In this document: one piece after another, positions 36,861 to 48,461 of the stretch
How the letters are laid out: the number at the start of each line of letters is the position of its first letter
Numbering within the stretch: the stretch's first letter is position 1
From: Longimicrobiaceae bacterium
GTDB taxonomy: Bacteria; Gemmatimonadota; Gemmatimonadetes; Longimicrobiales; Longimicrobiaceae
Assembly (NCBI GenBank): GCA_030447645.1
Contig: JAUJOM010000025.1
Span: forward strand, 1 to 52,440
Direction of reading: 5' to 3'
Length of the DNA: 52,440 bases
Program-made: the position numbers and the translations under genes
Notes under the pieces: model-generated
The model's input: only the letters and a program-made list of their open reading frames with translations
Databases searched by the model: none
Told to the model about the DNA's origin: nothing

Positions 36861-37498
36861 TGATCAAAGACCTGCGTGCCCTGCGGCGGAACGAAGCGGA
36901 ACAGGTTGTCCGCCAGTGTGATGTTGCGGCGGATGTTGCTGAGCTCGACCCGGCGTACCGATTCATTCTCTTCGGTCATTTCGAAGCGGCGAACGGTGAA
37001 GTCCTGGGCGTCCACCCACATGCGCACCTGCTTGTAAGCGGACGCGCGCCGCGGAACGAGCCGCAGGACGTGAGTGCGCCTGCCCCCCACGGTCTCGCTT
37101 CCGGTCACGGTGGCAACGTAGCGTGCACCCGGATCGGCAAGGAACTCGCGCTGGAAATCGGCCTGGTGGAAGCCTTCCTTGATGGGCGCGCGGAGCACCT
37201 GCTTCCGGTCCGTGCTCGGATAATACATCCAGAAATGGCGGCCGTCCGCCACGATCCGGTCTCCCGCCGGGTCGGTGAAGCGCATCAGGAAACGGTCGGG
37301 ACGACGCAGGTACAGGGTGCCCCGGCTGCGCTGGCTGGTGCCGAGCAGCGGCACGCGCAAATCCTGGACAAAGTCGGCCTGCATGGAGTTCGTGGCCGCG
37401 TAGACCTGCTCGGCGCGCTTCAAGATGTGCTGCGCGGAGGGTGCCTGGTGCGCAGGCGGCGCGGCGAGCGCCAGCGCCGCTAAAATATGCTGAATCAT
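36857..37498 (-). CDS. lolA: Outer-membrane lipoprotein carrier LolA
   Basis: A periplasmic chaperone ferrying lipoproteins to the outer membrane. N-terminal signal (MIQHILAALALAAPPAHQA), then ILKRAEQVYAATNSMQADFVQ, RGTLYLRRPDRFLMRFTDP, IVADGRHFWMYYPSTDRKQV and the C-terminal FRFVPPQGTQVFDQ, matching the LolA beta-sandwich. Together with LspA and the lipoproteins this confirms an outer membrane. Downstream of ftsK by 42 bases, as in many bacteria (ftsK-lolA). Confidence 0.94.
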   Translation of the reverse strand: MIQHILAALALAAPPAHQAPSAQHILKRAEQVYAATNSMQADFVQDLRVPLLGTSQRSRGTLYLRRPDRFLMRFTDPAGDRIVADGRHFWMYYPSTDRKQVLRAPIKEGFHQADFQREFLADPGARYVATVTGSETVGGRRTHVLRLVPRRASAYKQVRMWVDAQDFTVRRFEMTEENESVRRVELSNIRRNITLADNLFRFVPPQGTQVFDQ

Positions 37499-37540
37499 CG
37501 GAATAAAGCCGGGTTGAAGGCCGCTGTCTGTGCGGGGCTT

Positions 37541-39811
37541 CTACCCAACCACCCCTGCGTCGTTCCTGCTTCGGTCGGGGCAGACCGCGTCCAGTCCCAG
37601 CAGATCAACCAGCACTTCACGAGGCTTGGACCCATCGGGCGGGCCCAGCACCCCCGCATGGTGGAGCTGGTCCACGACGCGCGCCGCACGCCCATACCCG
37701 ATGCGTAGCCGCCGCTGCAGGAGCGAGGTGGATCCGCCCTGGTGCTGAATGCACAGCTCGGCGGCTTCCCGGAACAAGCGGTCGCGCTCCCCCATGGCTT
37801 CTTCCTCCTGCTCGCCCGGCCCGGCGTCCTCGAGAGCGCGCACGGCCTCCAGGATGTCCTCCTCCGTCTGGCGCTCTTGCTTGCGCTCCCGATACCAGCG
37901 CATCAGATCTTCCGTTTCTTCGGTGGACAGATACGCACCCTGGATGCGGACCGGGTCGTTGGCCGCCGGGGGCATCAGCAGCATGTCCCCGTTGCCCAGA
38001 AGGGTGTCGGCGCCATTCTGATCCAGGATGGTGCGTGAGTCGATCTTGGAGGAAACCCGGAACGCGATCCGGCTGGGGAAGTTCGCCTTGATCAGGCCCG
38101 TGATGACGTTCACGCTGGGGCGCTGCGTGGCCAGGACCAGGTGAATCCCGATCGCACGCGCTTTTTGGGCAAGCAGTGCAAGCGGCTTTTCCACCTCTCC
38201 CTGCACCGTCATCATCAGGTCCGCCAACTCATCGATGATCACCACGATGTACGGCAGCGTACCGCCCTGGTAGATCCAGCGATCCGGATCTCCCTCGGGG
38301 CCCGACGCCTCCACGGCCCGCATCATCTGACCACCCTCTAGACGCCGGTTGAAGTCCTGCAGGTTGCGGACGCCATTGGCGGAAAGCAGCTGATAGCGGC
38401 GCTCCATCTCCAGCACCGCCCAGCGGAGCACGGCGGCGGCATCATTGTTGTCGGTGACCACCGGGTGCCGCAGGTGCGGCAGGTCATTATACATCGACAG
38501 TTCGACCATCTTGGGGTCGACCATCAGAAAGCGCAGCCGCTGTGGCGGGTGCCGATACACCAGCGAGGTGATCAGGGTGTTCACGCACACCGACTTACCA
38601 GAGCCGGTAGCGCCCGCGATCAGCAGATGGGGCATCTTCGCGAGATCAGCCACGTAGGGGCGCCCGGCGATGTCTTTGCCCAGCGCAAGCGGCAGCTCGG
38701 CCTTGGAGGCGCGAAACTGCGGCGACTCCAGCACTTCCCGGAAGCGCACCATCTCCGGGGTGGGGTTCGGCACTTCCACGCCTACCGCGCCCTTGCCAGG
38801 GATCGGGGCGACGATCCGAACCGAAGCCGCCCGCATAGCCAGCGCGAGATCGGCCTCGAGGTTCGCGATGCGCGACACCTTCACCCCCGGTGCGGGCTCC
38901 ACCTCGAACTGCGTGACCACCGGCCCGGTGGTGGTCCCCACGATCTCTCCTGAGATTTTAAAGGTCGCCAGCTTGTCGATCAGCACCCGGCCCATTTGCC
39001 CGAGCTCCGCCCTTCCCGCCGCTTCGTCTCGCGGGGCAGCCGGCGTAAGCAGTGTGCTCGGCGGGAGATCGGTGTCCGCGGGCGCGTCGGTCTCGACGGC
39101 CACCAGCTCCGGCTGTGGCTCCGGGGCGCGCTTTGCCTTGGCAGGCTTGCGCGCTGGCGGCCCTGCTGGAGCCGGCGCCGCGTCGGGGAACGGATCGGTG
39201 TCGCAGTCGGCCCCCCAAAGCTCGGCCACGGCCTCCGGAGCCTGCGGTGCCGCGACCGCTGCGGCTATGTGGACTCTAGGGCGCGGGCGGCCCGCGACGG
39301 CCGCGCGCTGCGACAGTCCCCAGGCGGCGCGCACCGGGTTCCAGCGCACGGTTGCTACGCACAGGCCGGTAAAACCGAACCAGAGCAGGAGCGCCGCGCC
39401 GGTCCAGCCAAAAACACCAGCCAGTGCCGTGCTGAGCCCGCCGCCCACCCAGCCTGCGATCCCCAGGGGCGCGGCTACCGTGGCCACAAACGCCGGCAGG
39501 AGAACGATGCTCCCAACCAGCAGCACCGTCCAGCGTAGCGCCGTGACCGCAGTCACCCGCCCGAAGGCAACCGCTCCCCAGAGGGTGGGAAATACCGGCA
39601 GCAGGATCGCTCCGGCCCCAAGGAGCCACCAGGCCGCCCGCGCACTTTCGCGCCCCGCCACCCCAACGATGTTGCCGGTGGGGAACCACCGCAGCGCGCT
39701 GGAACCCAGCAGCGAGAGTGGTACCATGCTGAGCAGGGAAAGCAGGGCGAGCGCAGCGAGGGCAAGCCCCCACAGGTCTCGGCGCTGGCGGTCATCAAGG
39801 GTGTACGGCAT
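37541..39811 (-). CDS. ftsK: DNA translocase FtsK
   Basis: 756 residues from the ATG at 39811 ([15 protein letters not shown]). About four transmembrane segments lie in residues 10-170, then an acidic/Pro-Ala linker (PDAAPAPAGPPARKPAK). The motor domain has Walker A LLIAGATGSGKSVCVN, Walker B IVVIIDELADLMMT and RPSVNVITGLIKANFP, and the C-terminal gamma domain ends in QGGSTSLLQRRLRIGYGRAA for KOPS recognition. The linker is short compared with E. coli FtsK. It coordinates chromosome dimer resolution with septation. The end of comB overlaps its start. Confidence 0.96.
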   Translation of the reverse strand: MPYTLDDRQRRDLWGLALAALALLSLLSMVPLSLLGSSALRWFPTGNIVGVAGRESARAAWWLLGAGAILLPVFPTLWGAVAFGRVTAVTALRWTVLLVGSIVLLPAFVATVAAPLGIAGWVGGGLSTALAGVFGWTGAALLLWFGFTGLCVATVRWNPVRAAWGLSQRAAVAGRPRPRVHIAAAVAAPQAPEAVAELWGADCDTDPFPDAAPAPAGPPARKPAKAKRAPEPQPELVAVETDAPADTDLPPSTLLTPAAPRDEAAGRAELGQMGRVLIDKLATFKISGEIVGTTTGPVVTQFEVEPAPGVKVSRIANLEADLALAMRAASVRIVAPIPGKGAVGVEVPNPTPEMVRFREVLESPQFRASKAELPLALGKDIAGRPYVADLAKMPHLLIAGATGSGKSVCVNTLITSLVYRHPPQRLRFLMVDPKMVELSMYNDLPHLRHPVVTDNNDAAAVLRWAVLEMERRYQLLSANGVRNLQDFNRRLEGGQMMRAVEASGPEGDPDRWIYQGGTLPYIVVIIDELADLMMTVQGEVEKPLALLAQKARAIGIHLVLATQRPSVNVITGLIKANFPSRIAFRVSSKIDSRTILDQNGADTLLGNGDMLLMPPAANDPVRIQGAYLSTEETEDLMRWYRERKQERQTEEDILEAVRALEDAGPGEQEEEAMGERDRLFREAAELCIQHQGGSTSLLQRRLRIGYGRAARVVDQLHHAGVLGPPDGSKPREVLVDLLGLDAVCPDRSRNDAGVVG

Positions 39812-40552
39812 GGGAGTGCTGATTTTCAAGCGTGGCGGGAGCGGCGGTGATGTGGCGGTCCTGGAATACGGGCACAACCCGATGGCGGTCAAGCTGTGCG
39901 CAGAAGGAAAGATCATCATCCAGGCCGACATCGGCAATGGCCCTGCCGGCCTCGGTAATCGGAAACAGCTCTTGCGGGGTGCCGAAGCGCTCGGCGAGCG
40001 CCATGGCGGCTAGGGCGGCATCGTTCATTGTCCACGGGCCCTGGCCGACAGCACACAGGCGCCCGGCCAGCATACCCGCGCAAACCGCATCTTCCAGAGC
40101 GAACTGCCGCTCGCGACCCGAACAAAGCAGCACCGGCTCGGCTGCGGTGCGCACGAGTTCGTCGACTACCGCGCTAAGATTGCTGAGCGCCGCGACGAGC
40201 ACACGCTCGGCTGCGGCGGCCTGGCCGAACACCCCGGTTCCGTTGGTGGTGCTCATGATCAGCGTCTTGCCCGCCACGCGCTCGCTGGAAAACTCGGCGG
40301 GGGAGTTGCCCAGGTCGAATCCTTGGATCGGGAGTCGCCGCCGTTCCCCTGCGAGGAGCACGGATTGGCGCCCGAGTGAGTGCGCCAGCCGCGCCGCATC
40401 GTCGACGGAGGGTACAGGGTAGATGGCCTTGGCCCCCGCCGCGAGCGCTTCCACGATGGAGGTCGAGGCCCGGAGCACATCAATGATGACCGCGGTCCGC
40501 CCAGCAATCTCCGCCGGCACGATTTCACCGGGAGAGAAAATTACATCCAGCC

Positions 40553-40556
<4 letters not shown>
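39795..40556 (-). CDS. comB: 2-phosphosulfolactate phosphatase (ComB family)
   Basis: 253 residues. Conserved ComB blocks: [82 protein letters not shown]. In methanogens ComB makes sulfolactate for coenzyme M; bacterial homologues are common and may serve sulfolactate metabolism or be repurposed. No other coenzyme M genes are visible. Overlaps accC (ATGA) and ftsK (17 bases). Confidence 0.9.
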
Positions 40557-41900
<1,344 letters not shown>

Positions 41901-41901
<1 letters not shown>

Positions 41902-42900
41902 CAGACGATCCCTGCACAGTGCTCCCGCGGAGGCGCGAAGGGCGAATTCGGACGGACACGGCGTAGAACATCGATCGAAAGCCGCCTGTACAGTCCCATC
42001 GCTTTGATCGCGTTTGCATTCCATAGTGCGCCTGTCTCCCATCAGTTCGTCCAGTCCGCTCCCGGGTCCGGCTGGCGAATGCGATCGGCGATGGCCGCAG
42101 TGTTCACCAGGACTTCGGCTGCCGGCTCCCCATTGCCCCGCGGCACAAGACGGAGCGAAATCCTCGCGAGAGCGCCCGCCAGCATGGCCCGACTCTGCTG
42201 ATGGGGCGGGAAGAAGCTCAAGATCCGGCTCGTTTTCATCCGTGGTGTGCAGATGGAAAACACCAGATGCCCCTCCGGCGGCCTTGAGCAGCGTTCGAGT
42301 CGGCCCCGGATCTCACCCAGCGACGTCCGGGCGTGCAGGACATGGCGAAGCGCGTCGTGAGGAGAGCGTATCACTCTCGCGCGCCAGGGTCAGGTCCGGG
42401 TGCACGAACTCGACCGGATCCTCGATCCCCACAATATTCACGGACCGGTTCTCATTCACGTGCGATCATCGCGGCCAGGGTGGTGGACTTCCCGGAGCCG
42501 GTCACTCCAGTGACCAGCACCAGGCCTGCGGACCGCGATCTCGGCGAGGCGGCTGCGCCCGGATTCCAGGCGCGGTACGTCGGAGGGGACCGCCCGAATG
42601 GAAAACGCGAGCGACGCTCCAAAAAAGCGTATCGCCCGAGATGCGGCACTCCGATCGCGAAGTCCAGTTCCGGCGAAACGCTGGCGCTGCGAGGGCCAGC
42701 ACTTCGCCGAGGGCGCTGAAGATCCTCCTGCGATACGATGGGCAGATCGCCCCTGGTGGAGGGCGCCATTCACCCGGAGCATCGGCCGGCGCCCCGCGCG
42801 GAGATGCAGATCCGCACCCTGTCGCACCATCTCGCTGAACAGGGCGTAAAGCTTCCGAGAGCCACCGGTGCTTCGAGCACCGCGGTCTCTCCGCGCTCAC
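41901..42900 (-). CDS. pilT: PilT-type twitching-motility ATPase, heavily frameshifted
   Basis: No single frame covers it, but consecutive pieces in all three frames spell PilT. Start [15 protein letters not shown] (ATG at 42900 overlapping the accB TGA), then [20 protein letters not shown] and [14 protein letters not shown]. Then a Walker A region [19 protein letters not shown], the linker [20 protein letters not shown] with [29 protein letters not shown] and [11 protein letters not shown]. The last frame, [20 protein letters not shown], ends in TGA at 41901. About 330 residues if repaired. At least seven indels over 1 kb look like low-quality consensus, but a decaying gene is also possible. 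Its insertion between accB and accC is unusual. Confidence 0.8.
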
Positions 42901-43353
42901 GCGTCCGGCTTGATCCGGAATAGCACCTGTCCGTACTCAACCGGCTCCCCGTTGCCGATGAGCACCTCGCGTACCGTCCCGGCGACCTCGGCCTCCAGCT
43001 CGTTCATCAGCTTCATTGCCTCGAGGATGCAGAGCGTTCGCCCCTTGGCGACGCGCGTGCCGACTTCCACGTACGAGGGCGCGTCCGGCCGGCGGTAAAA
43101 GGTGCCCACCATCGGCGACTTCACGTTGAGGCAGCCGGCGGGGGGCTTCCGCACACCTGCGCGGCGGAAGCCCCAGTTGAGGGCGACGGCGCGACGAGAT
43201 ACCAGGCGTGGCAGCCTGGCCCGGCCATCACCTGCAATCCCCGGCGTCCGGGAAATGCGAACCTGGGTCCCACCCTGATCTCGCGTGGTCCAGACCGCTG
43301 TCGTCGATCGCCTCAATCAGTCCGCGCAGGAACTCCAGGTCGACATCCTTCAT
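42897..43353 (-). CDS. accB: Biotin carboxyl carrier protein of acetyl-CoA carboxylase (frameshifted)
   Basis: The C-terminal biotinyl domain is intact: [29 protein letters not shown] with the biotinylated Lys, and the ending [14 protein letters not shown]. The N-terminus starts at ATG 43353 ([20 protein letters not shown]), the conserved accB opening. Between about 43300 and 43140 one or more indels scramble the linker and [13 protein letters not shown] strand. About 150 residues restored. ATG overlaps the efp stop (ATGA), matching the efp-accB-accC order known in many bacteria, with pilT interposed before accC. Confidence 0.9.
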
Positions 43354-43911
43354 CGTCCGGCTCGCTCGATGTACTTGTCTTCGCGGCGATCACCCGGACC
43401 ACATCGCCCTCGTTGAAGAGCGGCACGTTCACCACCGCGCCGGTTTCCAGCTTGGCCGGCTTGGTCCCCCCTGCGCGGTGTCCCCACGCACGCCGGGGTC
43501 GGTTTCGGCAATCCGCAACTCGACAAAATTGGGAAATTCGACTGAGATCACCGTGTCTCCGTGAACCAGGCCTTCACACTCCATGTTTTCTTTGAGATAG
43601 CGAAGCTGATCCGGCCCAATTACGTCCTCCGCCAGCGGAATCATGTCAAAGGTTTGCTGGTCCATGAAGTAGTACAGCTGCCCATCCGAGTAGCTGTACT
43701 GGACCGGGCGGCGCTCCAGTCGGACTTCGTCTACCTTTTCACCCGCCCTGAAGGTGCGCTCGATTACCGCGCCGGTGAGCACGTTCTTGAGTTTGGTGCG
43801 CACGAATGCGCCGCCCTTGCCGGGTTTTACGTGCTGAAAGTAGGTGATGGTGTAGAGTGCTCCATCCATCTGCAAGGTCATGCCGTTGCGGAAGTCGGCG
43901 GTGCTCGCCAC
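43350..43911 (-). CDS. efp: Elongation factor P, two frameshifts near the 3' end
   Basis: Relieves ribosome stalling at polyproline. The N-terminal KOW-like domain ([19 protein letters not shown]) contains the modifiable Lys in [10 protein letters not shown]. Middle blocks [19 protein letters not shown] and [19 protein letters not shown] are intact. The C-terminal OB domain is shifted at about 43466, where a run of seven G reads as six, and again near 43395 (one G missing); restoring both yields [20 protein letters not shown] and [12 protein letters not shown], ending at 43350. About 187 residues, normal. Starts at GTG and overlaps the aroQ 3' end by 34 bases. Confidence 0.93.
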
Positions 43912-44354
43912 GTGTGCTCCGTTTGGAAAAGGTGATCAGCCAGCGCCCGCAGCGCCAGCAGGTAGCTGTCCCGGCCAAAGCCGGATACGACCCCCAGCGC
44001 CCGGTCAGCAAGCATCGAGCGATGGCGGAACGCTTCGCGGGCAAAGACGTTGCTAAGATGCACTTCCACAAAGGGCCGCGCCACCCCAACGAGTGCGTCG
44101 CGGAGTGCGACACTGGTGTGCGTGTACCCGCCCGCATTGACCACAAAGCCCCCGACGCGCTCGGCTGCACCCTGCACATAGTCCACCAGTGCACCCTCGC
44201 CGTTGCTCTGGAAGCTTTCCACCTCCACGCCCAGTTCCGCCGCCAGGGTCGTCAGCGCCGCGTTTATCTCCGCGAGCGTCGCGCTCCCGTACACGGCAGG
44301 CTCCCTGCGCCCGAGGAGGTTCAGGTTCGGGCCGTGCACAACGGCGATCTTCAC
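43878..44354 (-). CDS. aroQ: 3-dehydroquinate dehydratase, type II
   Basis: Third step of the shikimate pathway. Start GTG at 44354 ([19 protein letters not shown]) overlaps the TPR gene stop as GTGA, which beats the GTG at 44375. Seen: the catalytic Tyr region (EPAVYG), the Asn/Gly loop [26 protein letters not shown] and the catalytic His in [11 protein letters not shown]. About 158 residues, normal. The aroQ-efp-accB-accC run is a well-known bacterial neighbourhood. Confidence 0.95.
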   Translation of the reverse strand: MKIAVVHGPNLNLLGRREPAVYGSATLAEINAALTTLAAELGVEVESFQSNGEGALVDYVQGAAERVGGFVVNAGGYTHTSVALRDALVGVARPFVEVHLSNVFAREAFRHRSMLADRALGVVSGFGRDSYLLALRALADHLFQTEHTWRAPPTSATA

Positions 44355-45067
44355 GGTGTGCTGCCGTGCGGCCACGCGAGCAATTCAGTCAATGCTTCGG
44401 CAATTGTGACCGGGTGCTCGGCGCTGGCGGCAAGCATCTCCGCCTCTCCCAGACGCTGCCGCAGGATCGGATCCTCCCCCGCTGCGCAGCAGTTCGCGGT
44501 ACACATCGGCGGCCCGGTCGTGGCAGCCCTGCCGGAGTAGAGTTCCGCGATGGTTTCGGTTGCCAGCTCCGCACCCGGCTCCAGTGGATGTTCGAACGCT
44601 TCTTCAAATACCTCTTCGAAGTGCGGGTCAGCCACGGGCGGTGGCTCAGGCTGCGTACGCAGCGCGTCGAGTGCACCGCGCGCGTCCTCGTTCATCGGGT
44701 CCACGGCGAGCAGCTCGCCGTACCAGCGGGCCGCTTCCTCGTGCTCTCCCGCGGCTGCCGCGAGCCTTCCCAGACCGCGCAGCGCAAGCAGGTTCTGCGG
44801 GTCCGCGACCAGCACGGAGCGGAACTCACCCGCCGCCTGATCGGCGCGCCCAAGATCCGCCAGGCACTGGCCGAGCACGATCCGAGCACTCACATAGTCG
44901 GGAAGGCGGCGCAGGCCTTCGCGCAACAGGATCTCGGCACGATCCAGTTCGCCCAGCTTCCGGTAGCGGTCTGCGAGCGGAACGAAAAAGCGACCTTCGG
45001 GGTTTTCCGCGTGGCGACGCTCGAGCAGTTGAATTTCGGCGTCGAGCGCGGCGGGAGCATCAAGCAT
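44351..45067 (-). CDS. Tetratricopeptide-repeat protein
   Basis: About 238 residues from the ATG at 45067 ([18 protein letters not shown]). Three or four TPR units run from about 5-135 ([63 protein letters not shown]), and the C-terminal 100 residues are acidic and Pro-rich. Two compensating indels near 44535 and 44480 scramble about 20 residues while keeping the outer frame: the alternate frame reads [16 protein letters not shown], an obvious TPR helix. Role unknown; it leads the gene train into aroQ. Confidence 0.75.
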   Translation of the reverse strand: MLDAPAALDAEIQLLERRHAENPEGRFFVPLADRYRKLGELDRAEILLREGLRRLPDYVSARIVLGQCLADLGRADQAAGEFRSVLVADPQNLLALRGLGRLAAAAGEHEEAARWYGELLAVDPMNEDARGALDALRTQPEPPPVADPHFEEVFEEAFEHPLEPGAELATETIAELYSGRAATTGPPMCTANCCAAGEDPILRQRLGEAEMLAASAEHPVTIAEALTELLAWPHGSTP

Positions 45068-45259
45068 CGGTCCCTGCACGCAAGGATGGAGCGAAGAATA
45101 AGGTTGAAGCAGGAGACGGGGAAGATACCCCCCCGCGCGGGAGCAGTCAACCTGAATGGGCCCTGTGCGGACGAAGCGCTTGCGCCCCTTCAGGAGCGCA
45201 AATACTTTGCGGGTTGCCATTTCGATGAAGTTTTCCCTGGATTGAGTTGATTCCGCTTT
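45068..45259. promoter_or_regulatory. Divergent promoter region between the aroQ train and ppiD
   Basis: 192 bases between the minus-strand TPR gene start (45067) and the plus-strand ppiD ATG (45260). It must carry promoters for a gene train of more than twelve genes on one side and ppiD on the other. I cannot assign -35/-10 boxes by eye. Confidence 0.45.
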
Positions 45260-47086
45260 ATGTTGCGAAGCATGCGAGGCAAGGCCGGCAAGGCCATGAT
45301 GGTGTTGCTGGCGGTAGCGTTTGCGGGCTGGATCGTCTTCGAGCTGGGAATGGACATCACCGGCCAGAGCCCGGGCGCGGGAGTCAACGAGCTCGGGAGC
45401 GTGAACGGTCAGCCGATCACCTACGCTGCGTATCAGGCGGCGTACCAGGAGCTGTATCAGAACGCTCAGCAGCAGCTCGGTGGGCAGGTTTCGCGCGAGC
45501 AGCAGCGCGCTGGAGGAAGAAGCATGGAACCGCGTGGTGACCGAGGCTCTGCTTGCTCAAGAAATGGAGCGACGCGGGATACGTGCGACGGATGCGGAGA
45601 TCCGCATGGCCGCTCGTACCAATGCGCACCCGTCGCTGGTGCAGCAGGAGATCTTCCAGACCGAGGGACGCTTCGATCTCGCGAAGTACCAGCAGTTTCT
45701 GGACGGCCCCATGGCCGACAATGCCCTGCTGCTCCAGCTGGAAGGTTATTATCGCGACGCGGTCCCCAAGAGCAAGCTCTTCCGCCAGGTAACCGCTGGG
45801 TCGTACGTATCGGAGGCGGAGCTTTGGCGCGCGTGGCGTGACCAGAACGAGACCGCAACCGTGGAGTATGTGCGCCTGGTGGAGGATCGGCTGGTGCCCG
45901 GTACCGTGACGGTGACCGACGATCAGGTTCGGCGGCGCTACCGTGAGCGCCGGGACGCCCTCAAGCAGCCCGCCACGGCGCGCGTGACCCTGGCACTGCT
46001 GCCCAAGGGGTGGATGCAGCCGATACAGCCGCAGCAGTCGCCGGGCGCAGCAGCTGCGGGCGGAGATCGCAGGCGGTGCGGATTTCGCGGCCGTTGCGCG
46101 CAGGGAGTCGACGGACCCGGGTTCGCGCGAAGCGGGTGGCGACCTCGGCACCTTTGGCCGCGGGCAGATGGTGCCGGAGTTCGAGCGCGCCGCGTTCTCT
46201 CTTCCCGTTGGGCAGGTTTCGGAACCTGTCATCTCACCTTTCGGCGTGCACCTGATCCAGGTTCAGGAGCGCACCGGCGACCAGGTGAAGGCCAGGCACA
46301 TCCTGGTTCCGCTGCAAAAGGCGGATGAGGCGCTCGACCGCCTGGGTGCTCGCGCGGATTCGCTGGAGCGGCTGGCGGAAACGCAGGGCGTCGAGCGCGC
46401 CGCGCAGCGCTTCGGGCTGGAAGTACGGCGAGGCGTCACCATCTCGCGGGACGCGTCCCCGTTCGTTCCGGGGATTGGCTCGGCACTGGAAGCCGTCGAA
46501 TGGGCGCAGGAAGAGCGGACTCGACAGGACGGCCAGCCGGCAGCGACTACCAGCCCGGTGTTTGAAACCGAGCAGGCGTACTACATCGCGCGGCTGGAGC
46601 AGTTTTCGCCCGCGGGGGTGCCGTCGCTGGAAGCTGCGGCCCCAAAGATTCGCGCGGAGTTGATCCGCGAAGCCAAGCGTGCACGCGCGCGGAGATTGGG
46701 AAACAGCTGGTGGCGGAGGTTCGCGCTGGGAAATCGCTCGCAGAAGTGGCGCGCGCCCGTGGCCTGGAAGTGCAGACCGCTGGGCCGTTCACCCGCGTCA
46801 ATCCCAATCCCGCCCTGGGGCAGGCGAATGCGGTGGTGGGCGCGGCGTTCGGCACGCCGGTAAATGGGGTGAGCGATGTGGTGGAAGCGCCTGCTGGGCT
46901 CTTCATCATCCGCCCGGTGGCCCGGACCGAAGCGGACCGCGCGGCGTGGGCCGCGCAGAAGGAGCAACAGCGGAGCGCGGCGCTCCAGGAGTGGAGCGGG
47001 CGCAACTTCAGCGTTGGATGGAAGAGCTGCGTCGGCAGGCGCGTATCGAAGACCGCCGGAACGAAGTGCTCCGGCGGCAGGTGTAA
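45260..47086 (+). CDS. ppiD: PpiD/SurA-type parvulin prolyl isomerase, membrane-anchored (frameshifted)
   Basis: A periplasmic chaperone for exported proteins. N-terminal anchor: MLRSMRGKAGKAMMVLLAVA with hydrophobic helix to about 32, then the SurA_N-type region (NGQPITYAAYQAAYQELYQ, AWNRVVTEALLAQEMERRGI). The parvulin domain has EAGGDLGTFGRGQMVPEFER and SEPVISPFGVHLIQV. A second parvulin-like region is suggested by the C-terminal third (AGLFIIRPVARTEADRAA). About 608 residues restored. Frame breaks near 45500, 46035, 46695 and 46998. It ends in TAA at 47086, facing the DUF4321-like gene 22 bases away. Confidence 0.85.
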
Positions 47087-47107
47087 CCAGCTCCTTCGCG
47101 CGCACGA

Positions 47108-47383
47108 CTACAGCCAGGCTCTGGCCGCCAGGAGCACTACGAGCGCACCAAGCACGCTCAGGAAGTTCAGGTTGAGGACCAGCGGTCCGAGGGTGATCCC
47201 GAATGCTACCAGGTCGAGCACCAGGGGCCCGAACGCCGCTGAAATGGAGGTGGTGAAGAAGGTGCGCGCGGAGCTTTCCGGCATGAATTGCACGGCGAGC
47301 TCCGTGAGGAGCGCTCCCAGAACAAACCCCATCAGCATAGCCAGCAGCAGGCGCCCGGCGTACCGGCGTACAGCAGCATTCAT
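47108..47383 (-). CDS. Small membrane protein, DUF4321-like
   Basis: 91 residues with two hydrophobic helices (about 11-30, LLLAMLMGFVLGALLTELAV, and about 53-88, a longer segment with VAFGITLGPLVLNLNFLSVLG). The Gly/Asn pattern LGPLVLNLNFLSVLG is what I associate with DUF4321 inner-membrane proteins. Function unknown. It follows the polyprenyl synthase gene by 38 bases on the same strand and faces ppiD. Confidence 0.6.
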   Translation of the reverse strand: MNAAVRRYAGRLLLAMLMGFVLGALLTELAVQFMPESSARTFFTTSISAAFGPLVLDLVAFGITLGPLVLNLNFLSVLGALVVLLAARAWL

Positions 47384-47421
47384 TCTCGCTTCAACCCCCG
47401 TCTAGGTGTAAAGCGCGCCGC

Positions 47422-48409
47422 TCAGTAGCGGCGCTCGAGCACGTAACAAATACTCTCCCGGAGCGCTTCCACAACGGCCCCGTGGGGCAGGGCGGAGAGT
47501 GCATCCCCGGCCTGCTGCCCGTGTTTGAGCGCCCGGCCCCTCGCATAATCCAAGCCGCCATGTGCGCGGACCAGCTCCGTGAGGCGGTGGATTGCATGGC
47601 CGCGAGGATGCGGATCCGCAAAGAACTGCTCCACCTCGCTCCGCTCCGAACCGGTCAGAGCCGGCAACACCGCGATCAACGGCAGGGTAACCTTGTGCTC
47701 CCGCAAATCCATTCCGGATGGCTTTCCGGTCACGGCCTCGTCCGCGGTGTAGTCCAGCAGGTCGTCCACAATCTGGAAGGCCATTCCCAGCTCGCGCCCG
47801 AACTCAACGAGAGGAGCACGAAGCTCCGCTGCCCCGACAAGTGCGCCCATCTCGCAGGCGGCCCCAATCAGGGAAGCGGTCTTGGAGGCAATCAAGCGGT
47901 TATAATCGGCTTCGCTGAACGTCAGGGCATCGTGTGCGGAAAGCTGCCGCATCTCGCCCACCGTCATCGCGTTGGCCGCCGTGGCGAGCACACGAATCGG
48001 CTCGATCTCGCCAAGGCGCGCAAGCTCCGACATCGCGCGGGAGTACAGATAATCTCCCATGATCACCGCCACCTGGTGGCTCCACGTCGAATTCACCGTT
48101 GGCATGCCGCGGCGGAGCACTGAATGGTCCACTGCGTCGTCGTGGACCAGGGTCGCGAGGTGGACCAGCTCGACGACGGCCGCGAGGGTTTCAGCAGCCG
48201 CGCTGGGCTGATCGCCGACCTCATTGGCGAGCAGAAGCAGAGTCGGGCGAAAAAGCTTGCCCCGGACCCGCAGCAGGTAGTGGTTGACCTCGGCTACGGG
48301 CGGGAAGTCTGCGACAAGGGCACGACGCAGATGCTCAAGGGGCATCCAGACGGGCCTCAACCGGCGCTTGAATGGTCGCGAGTGTCGGTGGGGCGGCACG
48401 GGTCGTCAT
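47422..48409 (-). CDS. ispB: Long-chain polyprenyl diphosphate synthase (one frameshift)
   Basis: Elongates isoprenoid chains for quinones or carriers. Motifs: first aspartate-rich region LVHDDAVDHSVLRRG (DDxxD), second QIVDDLLDYTAD, and GKPSGMDLREHKVTLPLIA. The ATG at 48409 gives MTTRAAPPTLATIQAP but hits a TGA after DAP. Restoring one C in a C4 run near 48346 joins DAPLEHLRRAL and the rest. That start is better than the in-frame alternatives at 48399 (GTG) or 48345. About 329 residues. Could be octaprenyl- or heptaprenyl-type; chain length is not visible by eye. Confidence 0.9.
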
Positions 48410-48461
48410 GTGGCGGCAAGGTAGCGGCGGCTACCGGCCCGTGTCAAAGCAATTCCCACCC

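Noticed and set aside
38670..40013. 447-residue plus-strand open frame rich in Ser, Ala and Arg
   Set aside because: Antisense to ftsK and comB; low-complexity shadow.
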